Below are positions 48,401 through 56,000 of a stretch of DNA of 64,000 bases, piece by piece. Made by a program: the position numbers and the translations under genes. Within the stretch, counting starts at the first letter, position 1; each line of letters opens with the position of its first letter. The DNA is from Cyprinodon diabolis. Taxonomy: Eukaryota; Chordata; Actinopteri; Cyprinodontiformes; Cyprinodontidae. The stretch spans positions 35,085,196 through 35,149,195 of the forward strand of contig CM060075.1 of the NCBI GenBank assembly GCA_030533445.1, written 5' to 3'. The notes beneath the pieces are model-generated. The model saw nothing but the letters and a program-made list of their open reading frames with translations. It was not told the origin of the DNA and searched no databases.

Positions 48401-48850
48401 TGCCATTCTTAAATGCAGCTATTTGGTGTTGTCCATTTCTCCAAAGGTTTCACTCAGAGGGTCTTTGCACGGATCTGAAAAAGTTCATTGATGGCCCGAG
48501 CACCTACCTTACCCTTCCTGATGAGCTCAAGTCAGCTATTGAAGCAATCACGTACATTGCTGAGGCTCTGCAGGCTGAGAAAGACTATGAAGCTGTGAGT
48601 TTTTCTTGTATTATACAGATTCTTGTATTATACCGATCCCTGCTACCAAATGCTGATCTTCTCCATGCTGGACTTCCTTCTCTTGCTCCTTATCTGTCAA
48701 CAGCTAAAAGAGGACTGGCAGTTCGTAGCGATGGTGGTGGACCGCATGTTCTTCTGGATCTTTGTCGTCCTCACCATCGTGGGCACTTTGGCCATTTTCT
48801 CTGATGCCAGTCTCAATCACACCCCAACAGACCCCTTCAAATGGACCTGA
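12395..48850 (+). CDS. chrnb1l: Muscle-type nicotinic acetylcholine receptor subunit beta-1-like, complete gene (11 exons)
   Basis: Spliced CDS: 12395-12458, 16889-17022, 24556-24600, 25009-25118, 29805-29913, 30000-30144, 31652-31837, 34128-34351, 39402-39580, 48447-48594, 48704-48850. The exons sum to 1491 nt (496 residues plus TGA) and all introns are GT-AG. The product is a Cys-loop ligand-gated cation channel subunit: signal peptide (about 1-24), extracellular domain with Cys-loop C151-C165 and conserved glycosylation site N164-C-S, M1 about 237-260, M2 about 268-287, M3 about 298-320, a cytoplasmic loop, and M4 about 463-481. The loop motif DEYFIRKP (Y383) and the M2-M3 motif LLLLADK-PETSL are beta-1 hallmarks; the tyrosine matches the agrin-induced phosphorylation site of mammalian beta-1. 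The subunit is expected to sit in the muscle endplate pentamer without forming the principal agonist face. Oddities are Cys148, Asn273 in the pore and EGGEW in place of ENGEW. The beta-1 family call is firm; the choice of the 'like' paralogue name is inferred from its greater divergence than gene 2. Confidence 0.93.
15348..15828 (+). mobile_element. Solo-LTR-like element with TATTG target duplication
   Basis: Termini TGTCACACC ... CCCTGACA with TG/CA ends. A perfect 5-bp direct duplication TATTG flanks it (15343-15347 and 15829-15833). The interior has an ATTAAA signal near 15755 and no ORF of note, as expected of a solo LTR. The related copy at 27780-28286 supports a dispersed family. Confidence 0.75.
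16353..16663. mobile_element. MITE with TACAGTAG terminal inverted repeats (copy 1)
   Basis: The left end TACAGTAGCAGCCATTCA and the right end, read in reverse as TACAGTAGTAGCCGTTCA, are inverted repeats with TA at the edges. A related copy lies at 63371-63676. No coding capacity. A TA target would fit a Tc1/mariner-derived MITE, which is inference. Confidence 0.65.
16889..17022 (+). CDS. chrnb1l: Gene 1 exon 2 (mature N-terminus, N-terminal helix)
   Basis: The acceptor is ttgttcag|GTG and the donor gga-ttg|gtaggc. The 134 nt encode residues 22-66, including the family motif YNLKVRPA and DRVVVRVGM. The length equals that of exon 2 in the downstream paralogue. Confidence 0.92.
17905..18165 (-). 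repeat. LINE 3' UTR/tail fragment
   Basis: Minus-strand copy of the recurrent family: 'catctcaaggcactttacag', 'acagtggagaggaaaaact', 'ctccagcaaaaccaggct'. It is very similar to 26380-26630. Confidence 0.7.
18660..19200. mobile_element. Penelope-like element terminal sequences in inverted arrangement
   Basis: The right half has a 6-bp hairpin (GCTTCC-CGGATA-GGAAGC) followed by GAAACGTCTTCAAACTTGG and then 'ccagtggattg' and 'accttttttggaatgac'. The left half carries the same block on the minus strand (GGATGGGAGGCGAAAC). This hairpin-GAAAC-'TTCAA...CCAGTGGAT' block is, to my knowledge, typical of fish Penelope-like retroelement ends. No reverse transcriptase remains. Confidence 0.55.
22298..22362 (+). 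repeat. Intronic direct repeat, copy A
   Basis: It shares 'cttttccagttttg', then 'gtcatcgttctggggcctac', with copy B at 23812-23870, in the same orientation and about 1.5 kb apart. Confidence 0.6.
23812..23870 (+). repeat. Intronic direct repeat, copy B
   Basis: Partner of the copy at 22298. It may be a local duplication or two fragments of one unidentified repeat. Confidence 0.6.
24556..24600 (+). CDS. chrnb1l: Gene 1 exon 3
   Basis: This is a 45-nt exon encoding [15 protein letters not shown] (residues 67-81), the conserved short exon 3 of nicotinic receptor genes. The acceptor is ttttttcag and the donor gtaagt. It is phase 0 at both ends. Confidence 0.93.
24957..24976 (+). repeat. CT microsatellite beside exon 4 acceptor of gene 1
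   Basis: An uninterrupted (CT)n run about 32 bases upstream of the exon 4 acceptor. Confidence 0.8.
25009..25118 (+). CDS. chrnb1l: Gene 1 exon 4
   Basis: The 110 nt encode residues 82 to part of 118, including the signature EWTDYRLKW and [10 protein letters not shown]. The acceptor tttttacag is preceded by a CT microsatellite and the donor is gtaagc. The asparagine codon is split between exons 4 and 5 (AA|C). Confidence 0.94.
25575..25763. repeat. Long near-perfect hairpin (foldback repeat)
   Basis: The outer arms start AGACATGGGCAATGTGGAGT on both strands and pair for about 60 bp. After a small mismatch region the inner arms (caggtgaatccaatc / gattggactcacctg) also pair, leaving a loop of about 20 bases. 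No TTAA or TA duplication is obvious. It could be a small foldback MITE or a local inverted duplication. Confidence 0.85.
26356..27365 (-). mobile_element. 5'-truncated LINE (about 1 kb), antisense in intron 4
   Basis: The left end carries AATTC repeats then 'agtttatttatatagcgcc', the 3' tail on the minus strand. This is followed by a long 3' UTR. At 27080-27365 the C-terminal ORF reads [31 protein letters not shown] and [18 protein letters not shown] on the minus strand. This is the longest local copy of the family seen at 10070, 10910, 11690, 17905, 33310 and 36830. Clade L2/CR1-like. Confidence 0.75.
27345..27385. repeat. 16-bp perfect inverted repeat at the LINE truncation point
   Basis: CTATTCTTGATTTAAC (27345-27360) and its exact inverse (27370-27385) are separated by nine bases, at the 5' truncation edge of the LINE fragment. 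Confidence 0.85.
27780..28286 (+). repeat. LTR-like repeat, related to 15348-15828
   Basis: It shares 'cacacctgctcccaat', 'tcagtgctg', an ATTAAA-like signal and a 3' end 'tttgggtcc...TGACA' with the 15348 element. The 5' boundary is uncertain and no target duplication was found. Confidence 0.5.
29805..29913 (+). CDS. chrnb1l: Gene 1 exon 5 (first Cys of the Cys-loop)
   Basis: The 109 nt encode NDGVFDVAL through Y-C-S-S-C-G-V-K (residues 118-154). C151 is the first Cys-loop cysteine. C148 replaces the arginine of the usual Y-R-S-S-C motif. The donor is AAG|gtagaa. Confidence 0.94.
30000..30144 (+). CDS. chrnb1l: Gene 1 exon 6 (Cys-loop)
   Basis: The 145 nt encode residues 155-202, with the invariant [10 protein letters not shown] that closes the Cys-loop at C165. 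Only 86 nt of intron separate it from exon 5. The donor is AGTG|gtgagt. It is one codon shorter than exon 6 of gene 2. Confidence 0.94.
30145..31651 (+). other. Gene 1 intron 6
   Basis: 1507 bp with no recognised repeat or gene. The intron begins GTGAGTGG, repeating a motif found at the start of exon 7. Confidence 0.7.
31652..31837 (+). CDS. chrnb1l: Gene 1 exon 7 (M1)
   Basis: The 186 nt encode residues 203 to part of 265. They include [28 protein letters not shown] and M1 with the conserved P246-C247, ending FYLPPDA. Acceptor tttctccag, donor GCAG|gtaagg. The length matches gene 2 exon 7 exactly. Confidence 0.94.
32838..33189. mobile_element. TTAA-flanked MITE (352 bp)
   Basis: Left end TTAAAGGTATAGTGGTGGAT; the right end in reverse reads TTAAAGGTATAGTGGAGGAT. 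TTAA is present at both edges (32838-32841 and 33186-33189). No ORF of note. A second copy's left end is at 50467. Confidence 0.8.
33310..33525 (-). repeat. LINE 3' tail fragment
   Basis: It starts with CAATT repeats then 'tcacaacacatgtcacctca' and 'gcgacagtggagagg'. Minus-strand copy of the recurrent LINE tail. Confidence 0.7.
34128..34351 (+). CDS. chrnb1l: Gene 1 exon 8 (M2 pore helix and M3)
   Basis: The 224 nt encode residues 265-339. [16 protein letters not shown] is M2 with the gate leucine L276 (9'). [10 protein letters not shown] and M3 follow, then [10 protein letters not shown] at the start of the cytoplasmic loop. Position 6' is N273. Donor gtaaga. Confidence 0.95.
34590..35090 (-). 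pseudogene. Penelope-like element fragment: GIY-YIG endonuclease C-terminus, frameshifted
   Basis: The minus-strand frame 34839-35051 reads [20 protein letters not shown] then [12 protein letters not shown]. That is a GIY-YIG-type domain as found at the C-terminus of Penelope-like retroelements. The next frame (34628-34822) continues [19 protein letters not shown], the usual element C-terminus. The two frames are joined by a single-base shift near 34830. It is a 5'-truncated dead copy, antisense to gene 1. Confidence 0.7.
36830..37148 (+). repeat. LINE 3' UTR and tail
   Basis: Plus-strand copy of the recurrent family: 'ccccagtcggcc', 'gttctgctggaggtttcttc', 'gtgccttgagatgacat', ending 'ggcgctatatgaataaactg' plus AATTG-like repeats. 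Confidence 0.75.
37495..37600 (+). pseudogene. Possible degraded Tc1-like transposase scrap
   Basis: One frame reads [13 protein letters not shown] then a stop. It resembles the VKHGGGSIMLWG motif of fish Tc1-like transposases. It is too short to be sure and no inverted repeats were found around it. Confidence 0.35.
39402..39580 (+). CDS. chrnb1l: Gene 1 exon 9 (cytoplasmic loop with DEYFIRKP)
   Basis: The 179 nt encode residues 340 to part of 399: [10 protein letters not shown], a variable segment, then DEYFIRKP and LFPKPNR. The last motifs are diagnostic of beta-1. Y383 aligns with the beta-subunit tyrosine phosphorylated during agrin signalling in mammals. Acceptor ccacccag, donor gtgagg. 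Confidence 0.93.
42930..44540 (-). mobile_element. Tc1-family DNA transposon with 202-bp terminal inverted repeats
   Basis: Ends CAGGTGCTGGTCATAAAATT and its inverse, flanked by TA on both sides (42928-42929 and 44541-44542), the expected target duplication. The inverted repeats 42930-43131 and 44339-44540 are each 202 bp and nearly identical. A transposase gene lies between them on the minus strand. Total length is 1611 bp, normal for Tc1. It sits antisense inside intron 9 of gene 1. Confidence 0.93.
43218..44221 (-). pseudogene. Tc1 transposase (DD34E), one frameshift
   Basis: It starts [16 protein letters not shown] at 44221, with an N-terminal helix-turn-helix ([15 protein letters not shown]). 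The catalytic triad is visible: D in [10 protein letters not shown] in [12 protein letters not shown], and E in [12 protein letters not shown], with 34 residues between the second D and the E. It ends QAKGGPTKY. Total length is about 335 residues, normal for the family. A single-base loss near 43596-43600 (between the VN and ATYQEV motifs) splits it into two frames, so this copy is not functional as it stands. There are few other lesions, suggesting a young insertion. Confidence 0.88.
48447..48594 (+). CDS. chrnb1l: Gene 1 exon 10 (amphipathic MA helix)
   Basis: The 148 nt encode residues 399-448, including [17 protein letters not shown] and an acidic amphipathic helix ending EKDYEA. Acceptor ctccaaag, donor gtgagt. 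It comes after an 8.9-kb intron. Confidence 0.93.
48704..48850 (+). CDS. chrnb1l: Gene 1 exon 11 (M4 and C-terminus)
   Basis: The 147 nt encode residues 449-496 and [22 protein letters not shown]4, then a short extracellular tail ending TDPFKWT. The -DPF- tail is beta-1-like. The preceding intron is 109 nt with acceptor gtcaacag. Confidence 0.94.
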   Translation, partial: LKEDWQFVAMVVDRMFFWIFVVLTIVGTLAIFSDASLNHTPTDPFKWT

Positions 48851-49085
48851 GGAGCTGAACTCCCAGGTTGACCTGTGTCGCCCTTCAGGAAGTGGTGCAG
48901 AGGATTGCTCCATAAGCCGAGTCAGACTAGATGCCTACACTGCAACAGATCCTTCCAGGAAAGAAAGACAAACTTTGGATAAAAACTGTTGGTCTTACGA
49001 ATTTGTAGTACCTTTGACTTGTTCTTAATGTGAATATGTCAATTATTTCTTGAACTGTAATAAACCATCTAGATCTAATATAATC
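48851..49085 (+). other. Gene 1 3' UTR
   Basis: This runs from the TGA to just beyond the first canonical polyadenylation hexamer. The true cleavage site is not visible in the sequence; the end is set about 20 bases after AATAAA. Confidence 0.55.
49059..49064 (+). promoter_or_regulatory. Polyadenylation signal AATAAA of gene 1
   Basis: This is the first AATAAA on the + strand after the gene 1 stop codon, 209 bases downstream. Confidence 0.65.
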
Positions 49086-52000
49086 CATTTTACATGTTAT
49101 GCTACTACGTGACTGGCGTTTTTAAAGCATTTTATGTGCAGCTGAAATCAGATATTCCAACTGTTAACACTTAAACACCATGAAAAACCAGCTGCTATAA
49201 TAAGCTGGCTGTGTGCCTTTCATGTAGCCTGTGCAGAGAGTATGGCACGTGCCTGGGGGTAATCCTATTTGTGCTTTAGTCACTGGTGTATAGGTGCACA
49301 TTTGTTTGGAGGCTAATCTTGTATTGGAGTGCAGAACATCACCATCCTCTGTGTCTCACTTTGTCTGAGGACACAAGGACAACGAGTGTCTTTTATGGTA
49401 CATACATAGTTGCAACAGTGCTTTTGTTTTTCTCATTTTAATAAAGATCCAAGGGGGGGATATATATCTAAGGCTGCATCTGTTGTCACAATGCTTCAAC
49501 ACTCTGTGTATCACCTGCCAATTCAGCTAATATTAGCCCAATTAGTGGGTCTAATAATAGGCAGTGGTTAGTGCAGACTGGGTCCCTCATATCTATTAGT
49601 TCAATTTTTGAAGAGACTGCCAAACATTAAGACAGCAGAATTCATGTGAAACAAATAATGTCTGCACTCGCAAAAGTAAATCATATTTGCTCTTTTGGGA
49701 CAGTTTCAACTACAATAAAGATATTTATTCTATTATTTTTGTGTTACACTTTTATGTTACAGCATTTTGTTAAGGAGTTTTTTTAAGGTATCTTATTTTG
49801 ATATGTTAATTACAACATATAAAAGGCCTTTCTGAGGTAACTACTTTAGGAAGGCCAGAAGAGGGCAGAAACTGAACACCTCTTAACTAAACTCAGTCAG
49901 GTACCAGAATCTGCCGCCATGATATAATTCAGCTTCTTCCATGGTACCCCTTTTTGGTTTAGGAGACAGTTTTCATTCTACAACAGCATTCCCCGACCAA
50001 CCTCTTTTAACAAAGTTAAGTCATCTGAAGTAAATACATTGTTCTAATGAGAGAAGCTACTATCTCATTCACATTACCACCTTTCGAGGTGAATTATTTA
50101 AATTCAGTTGTGTTTATCTTTGTAATGAAATATAAAATTGCTACCATCACATATTTTTTTTTAAAGAATACCTTTCAAAATGTAACCTGGTTTCCCCTCT
50201 GTATTTAGTTCTAAACATTATTCATCTGGGTGTCCTCCCAACAAAACCTTTCTGGGAACAGAGGGATATTTATCAGATATCAAAGTTAATTTGGTGAAGC
50301 GGCACCAACACTCCAAAAGAAATATGCTGCTCCAACCTAAATTAATTGCTTTAATTGTGATTGAATTAGGTTTGCCCAACTTAATTTAAGTTTTCAACTT
50401 ATAAACCTAAAAACATAAGTTAGATCAAATAGATGAAATTACTTGTTACCAATTGAACCAATGCATTTAAAGGTATAGTCGAGGATTTTCGTGAATTTTT
50501 GAAAAGACCCATCCTTTCCACTTTAAAAAAATAATGCACCTGTACCACTTTGTACCCACTCCGTAGACCTAACGGCTATTAAAATGTATGGACACAATGA
50601 TAAGACGGTCACTCAGATGGATCTCATCTCACCCATATTATATATAAAAAGTTTCCCAGCAAAAAAGACTACTGGTACATGAAAAGCAACCCAGACTGAC
50701 CCAGCTCATTGGCTAATTTGTATCACATGCAGCCTGGTGCCGGACGCTCCGGAGGATTTTACCATGTTAACAGCAGAAGCGGAGCAAGTGACATTAGACA
50801 CTGCCATGGGTCAACATGCAGTAATTTATAAATGTTTTAAATCAGGTTTGGTACGATCCATGACCTCTGCCTTATAAGATTTGTAAAATTAGTGGAGTTT
50901 GGGTTTTATTAACAATATGAATACATTTTCCATCTCCAAGAGGGAAACATGGTTTCAGGAACCACCAGCTCATTAGTAGAATGAAAGGAATGATAAACTG
51001 CAGCTTACTTTTTTGGCTGCTACAAAAACCATGTAGAAAACCTAAATTGTAACCAAAGGCTGTGTTCAAAGTGGACAGAACTAGTTCTGTGTTTTACCAA
51101 CTCAGTAAATTGGCATGATAGGTTTAGAGCAACATGGTCTCATAACTATCTAAATATGGGATGAAGGACTCTGGCTGGATTATTGTACGATATATGTAAC
51201 AGTTGTTTACTAATAATTTTACTAGTGACACTTTCTGAAGAATTTAAATTAATGTGGATAATTCATCTCTTTATCTTTTGTCTATACCAAGCTTGTACTT
51301 GCAAAATCACAAGAGGCGTATACTATGCACGTGTTTTCTATCCACAAGTGGACGGACAAACATATGGAGAGACACCAACCAAGGACAATTTGGATATGCC
51401 ATTTAAACTAACATTCATGTTAATTTTTGTATTGATTTATCTTTATTTCAAATTTATTTAACAAGGAAATGTCTCATTGAGATTAAAGATCTCAAGCACC
51501 ATCGGGCTTACATGTCAGCCATAATATTCAGCAACTATAAAGCAGATTGGTGGAACGAAGATGATTAGTAGCCGATGTATTTCAGAGATAAACTTTTTTA
51601 ATAACAAGGAAGCTGACCAAGTACATATTAATACCCGCTGTGAGACTGGCTCTGTTTTAGAAGGAATTCTTTATTCTATCCATCTGAGGGGAAGGATGTG
51701 GAAAGGAGGAATTACTTTCTCACATATGGCCAGACTGAGTTGTCAGGAGCAGAAAATGATTTGATTCATGGATTATCGTTGAAAGAGTAGTTCCTAACAA
51801 GTCTTAATCAACAATTCCTTCTTTAATGCAATTCTTAGATTGCTGAAGCCAAACCTTTAGTCTCGTTTTCATCGGATCACCCTGTTGACTCCTAATAGCC
51901 CTTTAATACTATGCACCTTTACACGACATTACCACTGCCATACTGGTCAATCTGCACTCATCTCTTTTTTCTGACTCTTGGTCAATGCTATGTCTGTGCA

Positions 52001-52560
52001 TAATATTGCAGATTAGCTGTTAAGCAGATGCATAAAAAATACATAGAAGCCCCTGTGACAGATGTATTTATACTTGTGGCTCTGGCATGCACAGGGGCAA
52101 ACCTGAGATATTTTGCTTCTCCCATACCTCTTTGTGGCTCTGATTTATGGACAGTTTTTTAGGGAGTAAGGATAACATAGGAGGCAAGAGAGATGGGAAA
52201 CTGAAGATAATATTGCAGAAGAAAAAAAACCTTACACAATGGTGTAGCTCAGTCTGTTCTGATAAGTAAAAATACCATTGAAAGGCAGAGTTTGTGATTT
52301 TGGTGCTTAATTTTCATTTTAAGAATGTGTAAAATGTGATTTAAAAGCTGACCCCAAAGTTATTCTTCTGCATTGATTGCCTACGCTGGAGGGTCAAATT
52401 TGTAACATATTCAAAATTAGGCAGGGAGGCCCACTACAGAACCCTTACAAGGACCACAAATGGCCCCAAGGCCACACTTTCAACCAATACCAGTAAATAT
52501 AGGATGTAAGCAATACAGATTAGCAACAGATCTGAATTGCTCTAGAGATTATCAATTCTT
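49086..52560. other. Intergenic spacer between the two beta-1 genes
   Basis: No gene recognised. It contains a partial TTAA MITE (50467). ORFs such as 51183-51461 show no domain. It probably carries regulatory sequence of gene 2, but none can be pinned down. Confidence 0.6.
50467..50790 (+). mobile_element. Partial TTAA MITE, left end only
   Basis: It begins TTAAAGGTATAGTCGAGGAT, continuing with the same first 40 or so bases as the inverted end of the 32838-33189 element. No right inverted repeat was found, so the copy is truncated or very diverged. The right boundary is approximate. Confidence 0.5.
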
Positions 52561-52639
52561 CACCTGTCTCTTGAAAAAGACCTCTGCTACTGTAAGTCAA
52601 CTCATTCTCCCCCCTAAAAATATTTCTGTCATAACCCCA

Positions 52640-52940
52640 TCCCTTTACTTCCTCCTCCTCTACCGTCAACCCGTCCCCTAACCTCAGATTGGTGAGCACC
52701 AACAGGTGTCCACAGGCCTCCCACAACAAACACATTCCACCCATTCGTGACTCCCAGCATTGGCACCTAATCAGGCTGTGGTTTCACCCAGAGAGCCATG
52801 ACCACAAAAGTATGAAGGGGAAGGAGAGAGAAGAGCTGGATAGACAGTGTGCCACTGGAGGAGCGAGCTGTATGAGATAAGCTGGACTCAGGGGCAGGAA
52901 CTCAGAAGTTAGAAGGACTGCAGTCTTTTACAAGGATGTA
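52640..52940 (+). promoter_or_regulatory. Putative gene 2 proximal promoter and 5' UTR
   Basis: This stretch contains E-boxes CACCTG (52561-52566, just outside) and CAGGTG (52703-52708). No convincing TATA box is seen. The start-stop codon pair ATG-TAA at 52936-52941 directly overlaps the first in-frame ATG. A role for the E-boxes in muscle expression is inferred from known receptor subunit promoters. Confidence 0.3.
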
Positions 52941-53025
52941 ATGTCTGCCATCATGGGACAGATGAGGATGTTTAACATTGACACGTTCCTCGTCATTTGT
53001 GGTGTTCTTTGTTTCACCTGCACAG
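52941..53025 (+). CDS. chrnb1: Gene 2 exon 1 (signal peptide)
   Basis: It encodes [16 protein letters not shown] followed by a hydrophobic core [12 protein letters not shown]. Of the in-frame ATGs, 52953 has the best context (atcATGG). The hydrophobic core is kept whichever start is used. Donor ACAG|gtaagg, phase 1 as in gene 1. Confidence 0.75.
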
Positions 53026-56000
53026 GTAAGGAATATGAATGCATTTCTATGTGCATGGTAAAACTTTGCACTTCAAGAACCCTTTTGGTTAGGCTCATTT
53101 ACTTGAATTACTCTAAAATTGTATTTTTCTCTAATCTAAAGCATTTAGATGAAGTAAAAATAGTCAAATTAACTGAGTAGAGAAAAAGGTTATTTAATCT
53201 TTAACACTGAATAACAGATAGAAAAACAATCTGTTGCCCTTCACTGGTTGGTGGCCTGTGGTGCAGTCAGCGCTCCTAGCACTATTATTATTACCTGACA
53301 AGCCTTAAAATCAGGGCAAAATACATGTAAATGTATGTAAATACATCTATTTCCGTTTTAGTCACACAACACTAATTTTGTTAATTTAAACTTTTTTATT
53401 GTTTTTTTTTTAGTGCAGTTGATTGTTTTTTTTTCTCTAAAATGGATGAAAAATAGCAACCTAACTGTCTGCTATCTGTTCAAAGGAACATATAGGAAAT
53501 CTTATTAACACTTTATTTTTGGTTAATTAGTATATGTTTTCCATCCATAATAGAGATGGAATCCCAGAAATCCCTTTGATCCCACATTCTCGTGGCATAT
53601 CTGTCACATTAGCCGGGTGTCCCTTGCCCCTCAGGAGATATTCGCTGAACTACGCTCACTGACTCTTTTGTGAGTCGGGTTTGTCCTTCAATGTCTGTCC
53701 TACATATGCTTTGCAGAGGAGTTGCTGTCAATCCAGCTTGTTCCCCTTTGGCTTGTGTGATAATTACCAAAATTATGTATTGATTTCATCCGTCAGTACA
53801 GTATTTTATTGGTACAGTATTTTATTTTTTATTTAACTCTTGTCACTTATTCTTTTATTTTTTATATATTTTCTAAGGCACATTTGTGTGATGACTTTTG
53901 CTATAACCTTTAGCTGCTGTAACACCACAGTTTCCCCATTGTGGGACAATAAAGGGATTTTCTATCGTATTCTATTCTATTGTATTTTAATATAAAATAA
54001 TGTCAGCAAAAATTTATTTTTTTACAATCCTATAATTTCCACTAATTAATTACACATCGATGGATATATTTGTAGTATATAGTAATAGTAATATAAATAT
54101 TATAGTCATATATAGTCATATATTTATATTACTATTTTTTTATGTATTTATTTGTGTTTTTCAAGGCTGCACTTTAAAAAATGAATTTGTCTAGAGCTGT
54201 TTTAAACAAAATTTCTTTTTGTTTACATTCGTGTATACAAAATGACAAAATACGTAAATCTATCTAAGTCTTGTTTTGATGATTATGTCTGACAGTTATT
54301 GCAACCCTGAAATTCAGTTTTTTTTATATATATTAAGAACATTTCTGAAGATTATTTAAAGTTGCATTTTTATTGAAGAATTAATGGCCTAGCTAAAATA
54401 ATGTAATGATACCTAATCACTTAAAACATGATGATGTTCATTTTGTGTTATTTTAGAATCAGAACTGTGGCAATGAGTGGTTCAGATCGCTTTAATTTAT
54501 TTTTTCAATCATTCTGAGGGTTTGGATTGGTATTTTTATGTAAAATCTGGATTAATCAGATGAGGCAAACATATCTCTATTTTTTATTTTTTTTAATTAA
54601 TGTATATGAGCTTGACATCTTGAACCGAATAGCTGGTTACAATCAAATCTTTAAAATATTAAGATCGTATAAGCTGTCTACAGTGTTGATGTTAAGATCA
54701 GGTGATGAGAATGGTTTCAAATAAAGTGACCAGAGTGACAACATTTACTGCTTAGCTGAGTGGTTCATTTTAGTAAAAGTTCTTGCTCCTTGAAGAGCAT
54801 TGGGTTGTATTAAATATTTTAGAATATAAGTCCCAATTACTGTACCCTCCTTCGAAATAAAATTATACAAACACCCAAACCTTTAAACCTTGGTATCATT
54901 TGTGTTCTGTATACAGTTAATTAGAATATTATTTCTACTTTTGACAGTTTAAAAACATCTTTAAAAAAAAAAAAACCTTTACACAAGTAAGAAAAATACC
55001 TTTCATCCAGCCCACAATGCTGTGTTTAAAACGTATGGGTTTTCTTTATTGTGATCTAATATTACAATCTTAAATGTCACGTTTTCATCGGATGTAATTG
55101 CAAATGTATAACACTTAATACAGATCAATGTAACAAAAGAATGCAAATGATCAATTCGGTGTGTTTTGCTTTGTAAATTAATTTCTCTTAACTAAACAAA
55201 CATTTTTGTAATATTCTAAATAACTGAAAATTACTATAAATATGTATGCCTTAAATTATTTAATCTCTGATTAATCTGTTGGAAAATAGGTACATTTAGA
55301 CACTTTCTAACTATTTAGGGTTGTCTTACTCAGCTCTGTTTCAAGCCTTTTCCCAGTTATTCTTACTAAAAAACCCTCTTTAGTTAAACTAATAAACACA
55401 AAAAGAATATAGAAAAGGTAAATTAAGCAGTTTATCAGATTATATCAGTTCTAATAGAATTAGAAGGGGAAATATGGCCAAGCTGCTTACATCCACTGGC
55501 TTTAAGGCATAATGATTTACTTTTACCTTCATTAACAACCCAATAGACAAATATGAGCAGATTTATCTAACTTCCTTTGATGTGTTGATATAATGCTTTT
55601 CTTTATTTTGGATTACCTCATAGCACATAAATCTATTTTTGAGAACTTCAATCAGAGGATTTCTGTAAGTTCTTGACTTTGATCCAAAGGAGTTCCTTTC
55701 AGTTTATCCCCTATTTGAGAAAACAATCATCCGGCCCAGTTAAAGAAAATCTCCAGGGATGTTTACCAAAGGACTATAATCCAAAAGGGTCATTTCTAGC
55801 TAGTAATTTCCCAGTAGGAAACAGGAGGCACAGATTTTATTGTTTTATTTTTCACATTTTGCAGGATGGCTCCCCACCTGCTATCAAATGATCTCCCTTA
55901 ACCAGTCATCAGCCATGAGGTCAGTGACCTCTGCATTAAATAACAGATCATCCATGCATCGTGTAGATGGCATAGGACACTATTTTTAGACAATAATCTT

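Larger units (their letters stand above)
39581..48446 (+). other. Gene 1 intron 9
   Basis: 8866 bp, the longest intron. It holds a Tc1 transposon (42930-44540). 39600-42900 and 44560-48440 show no gene or recognised transposon; 40480-41050 is especially AT-rich with A and T runs. A short tandem 'gcagaggggagtgg' occurs twice near 45553-45580. Confidence 0.75.

Noticed and set aside
12395..48850. Gene 1 as a delta, gamma or epsilon subunit, which are also neighbours in vertebrates
   Set aside because: The loop motif DEYFIRKP, the M2-M3 segment ADK-PETSL and the -DPF- tail are beta-1 type; delta and gamma sequences differ in these places.
51183..51461. 92-codon intergenic ORF
   Set aside because: Hydrophobic ends are due to AT-rich codons; no domain and no gene structure.
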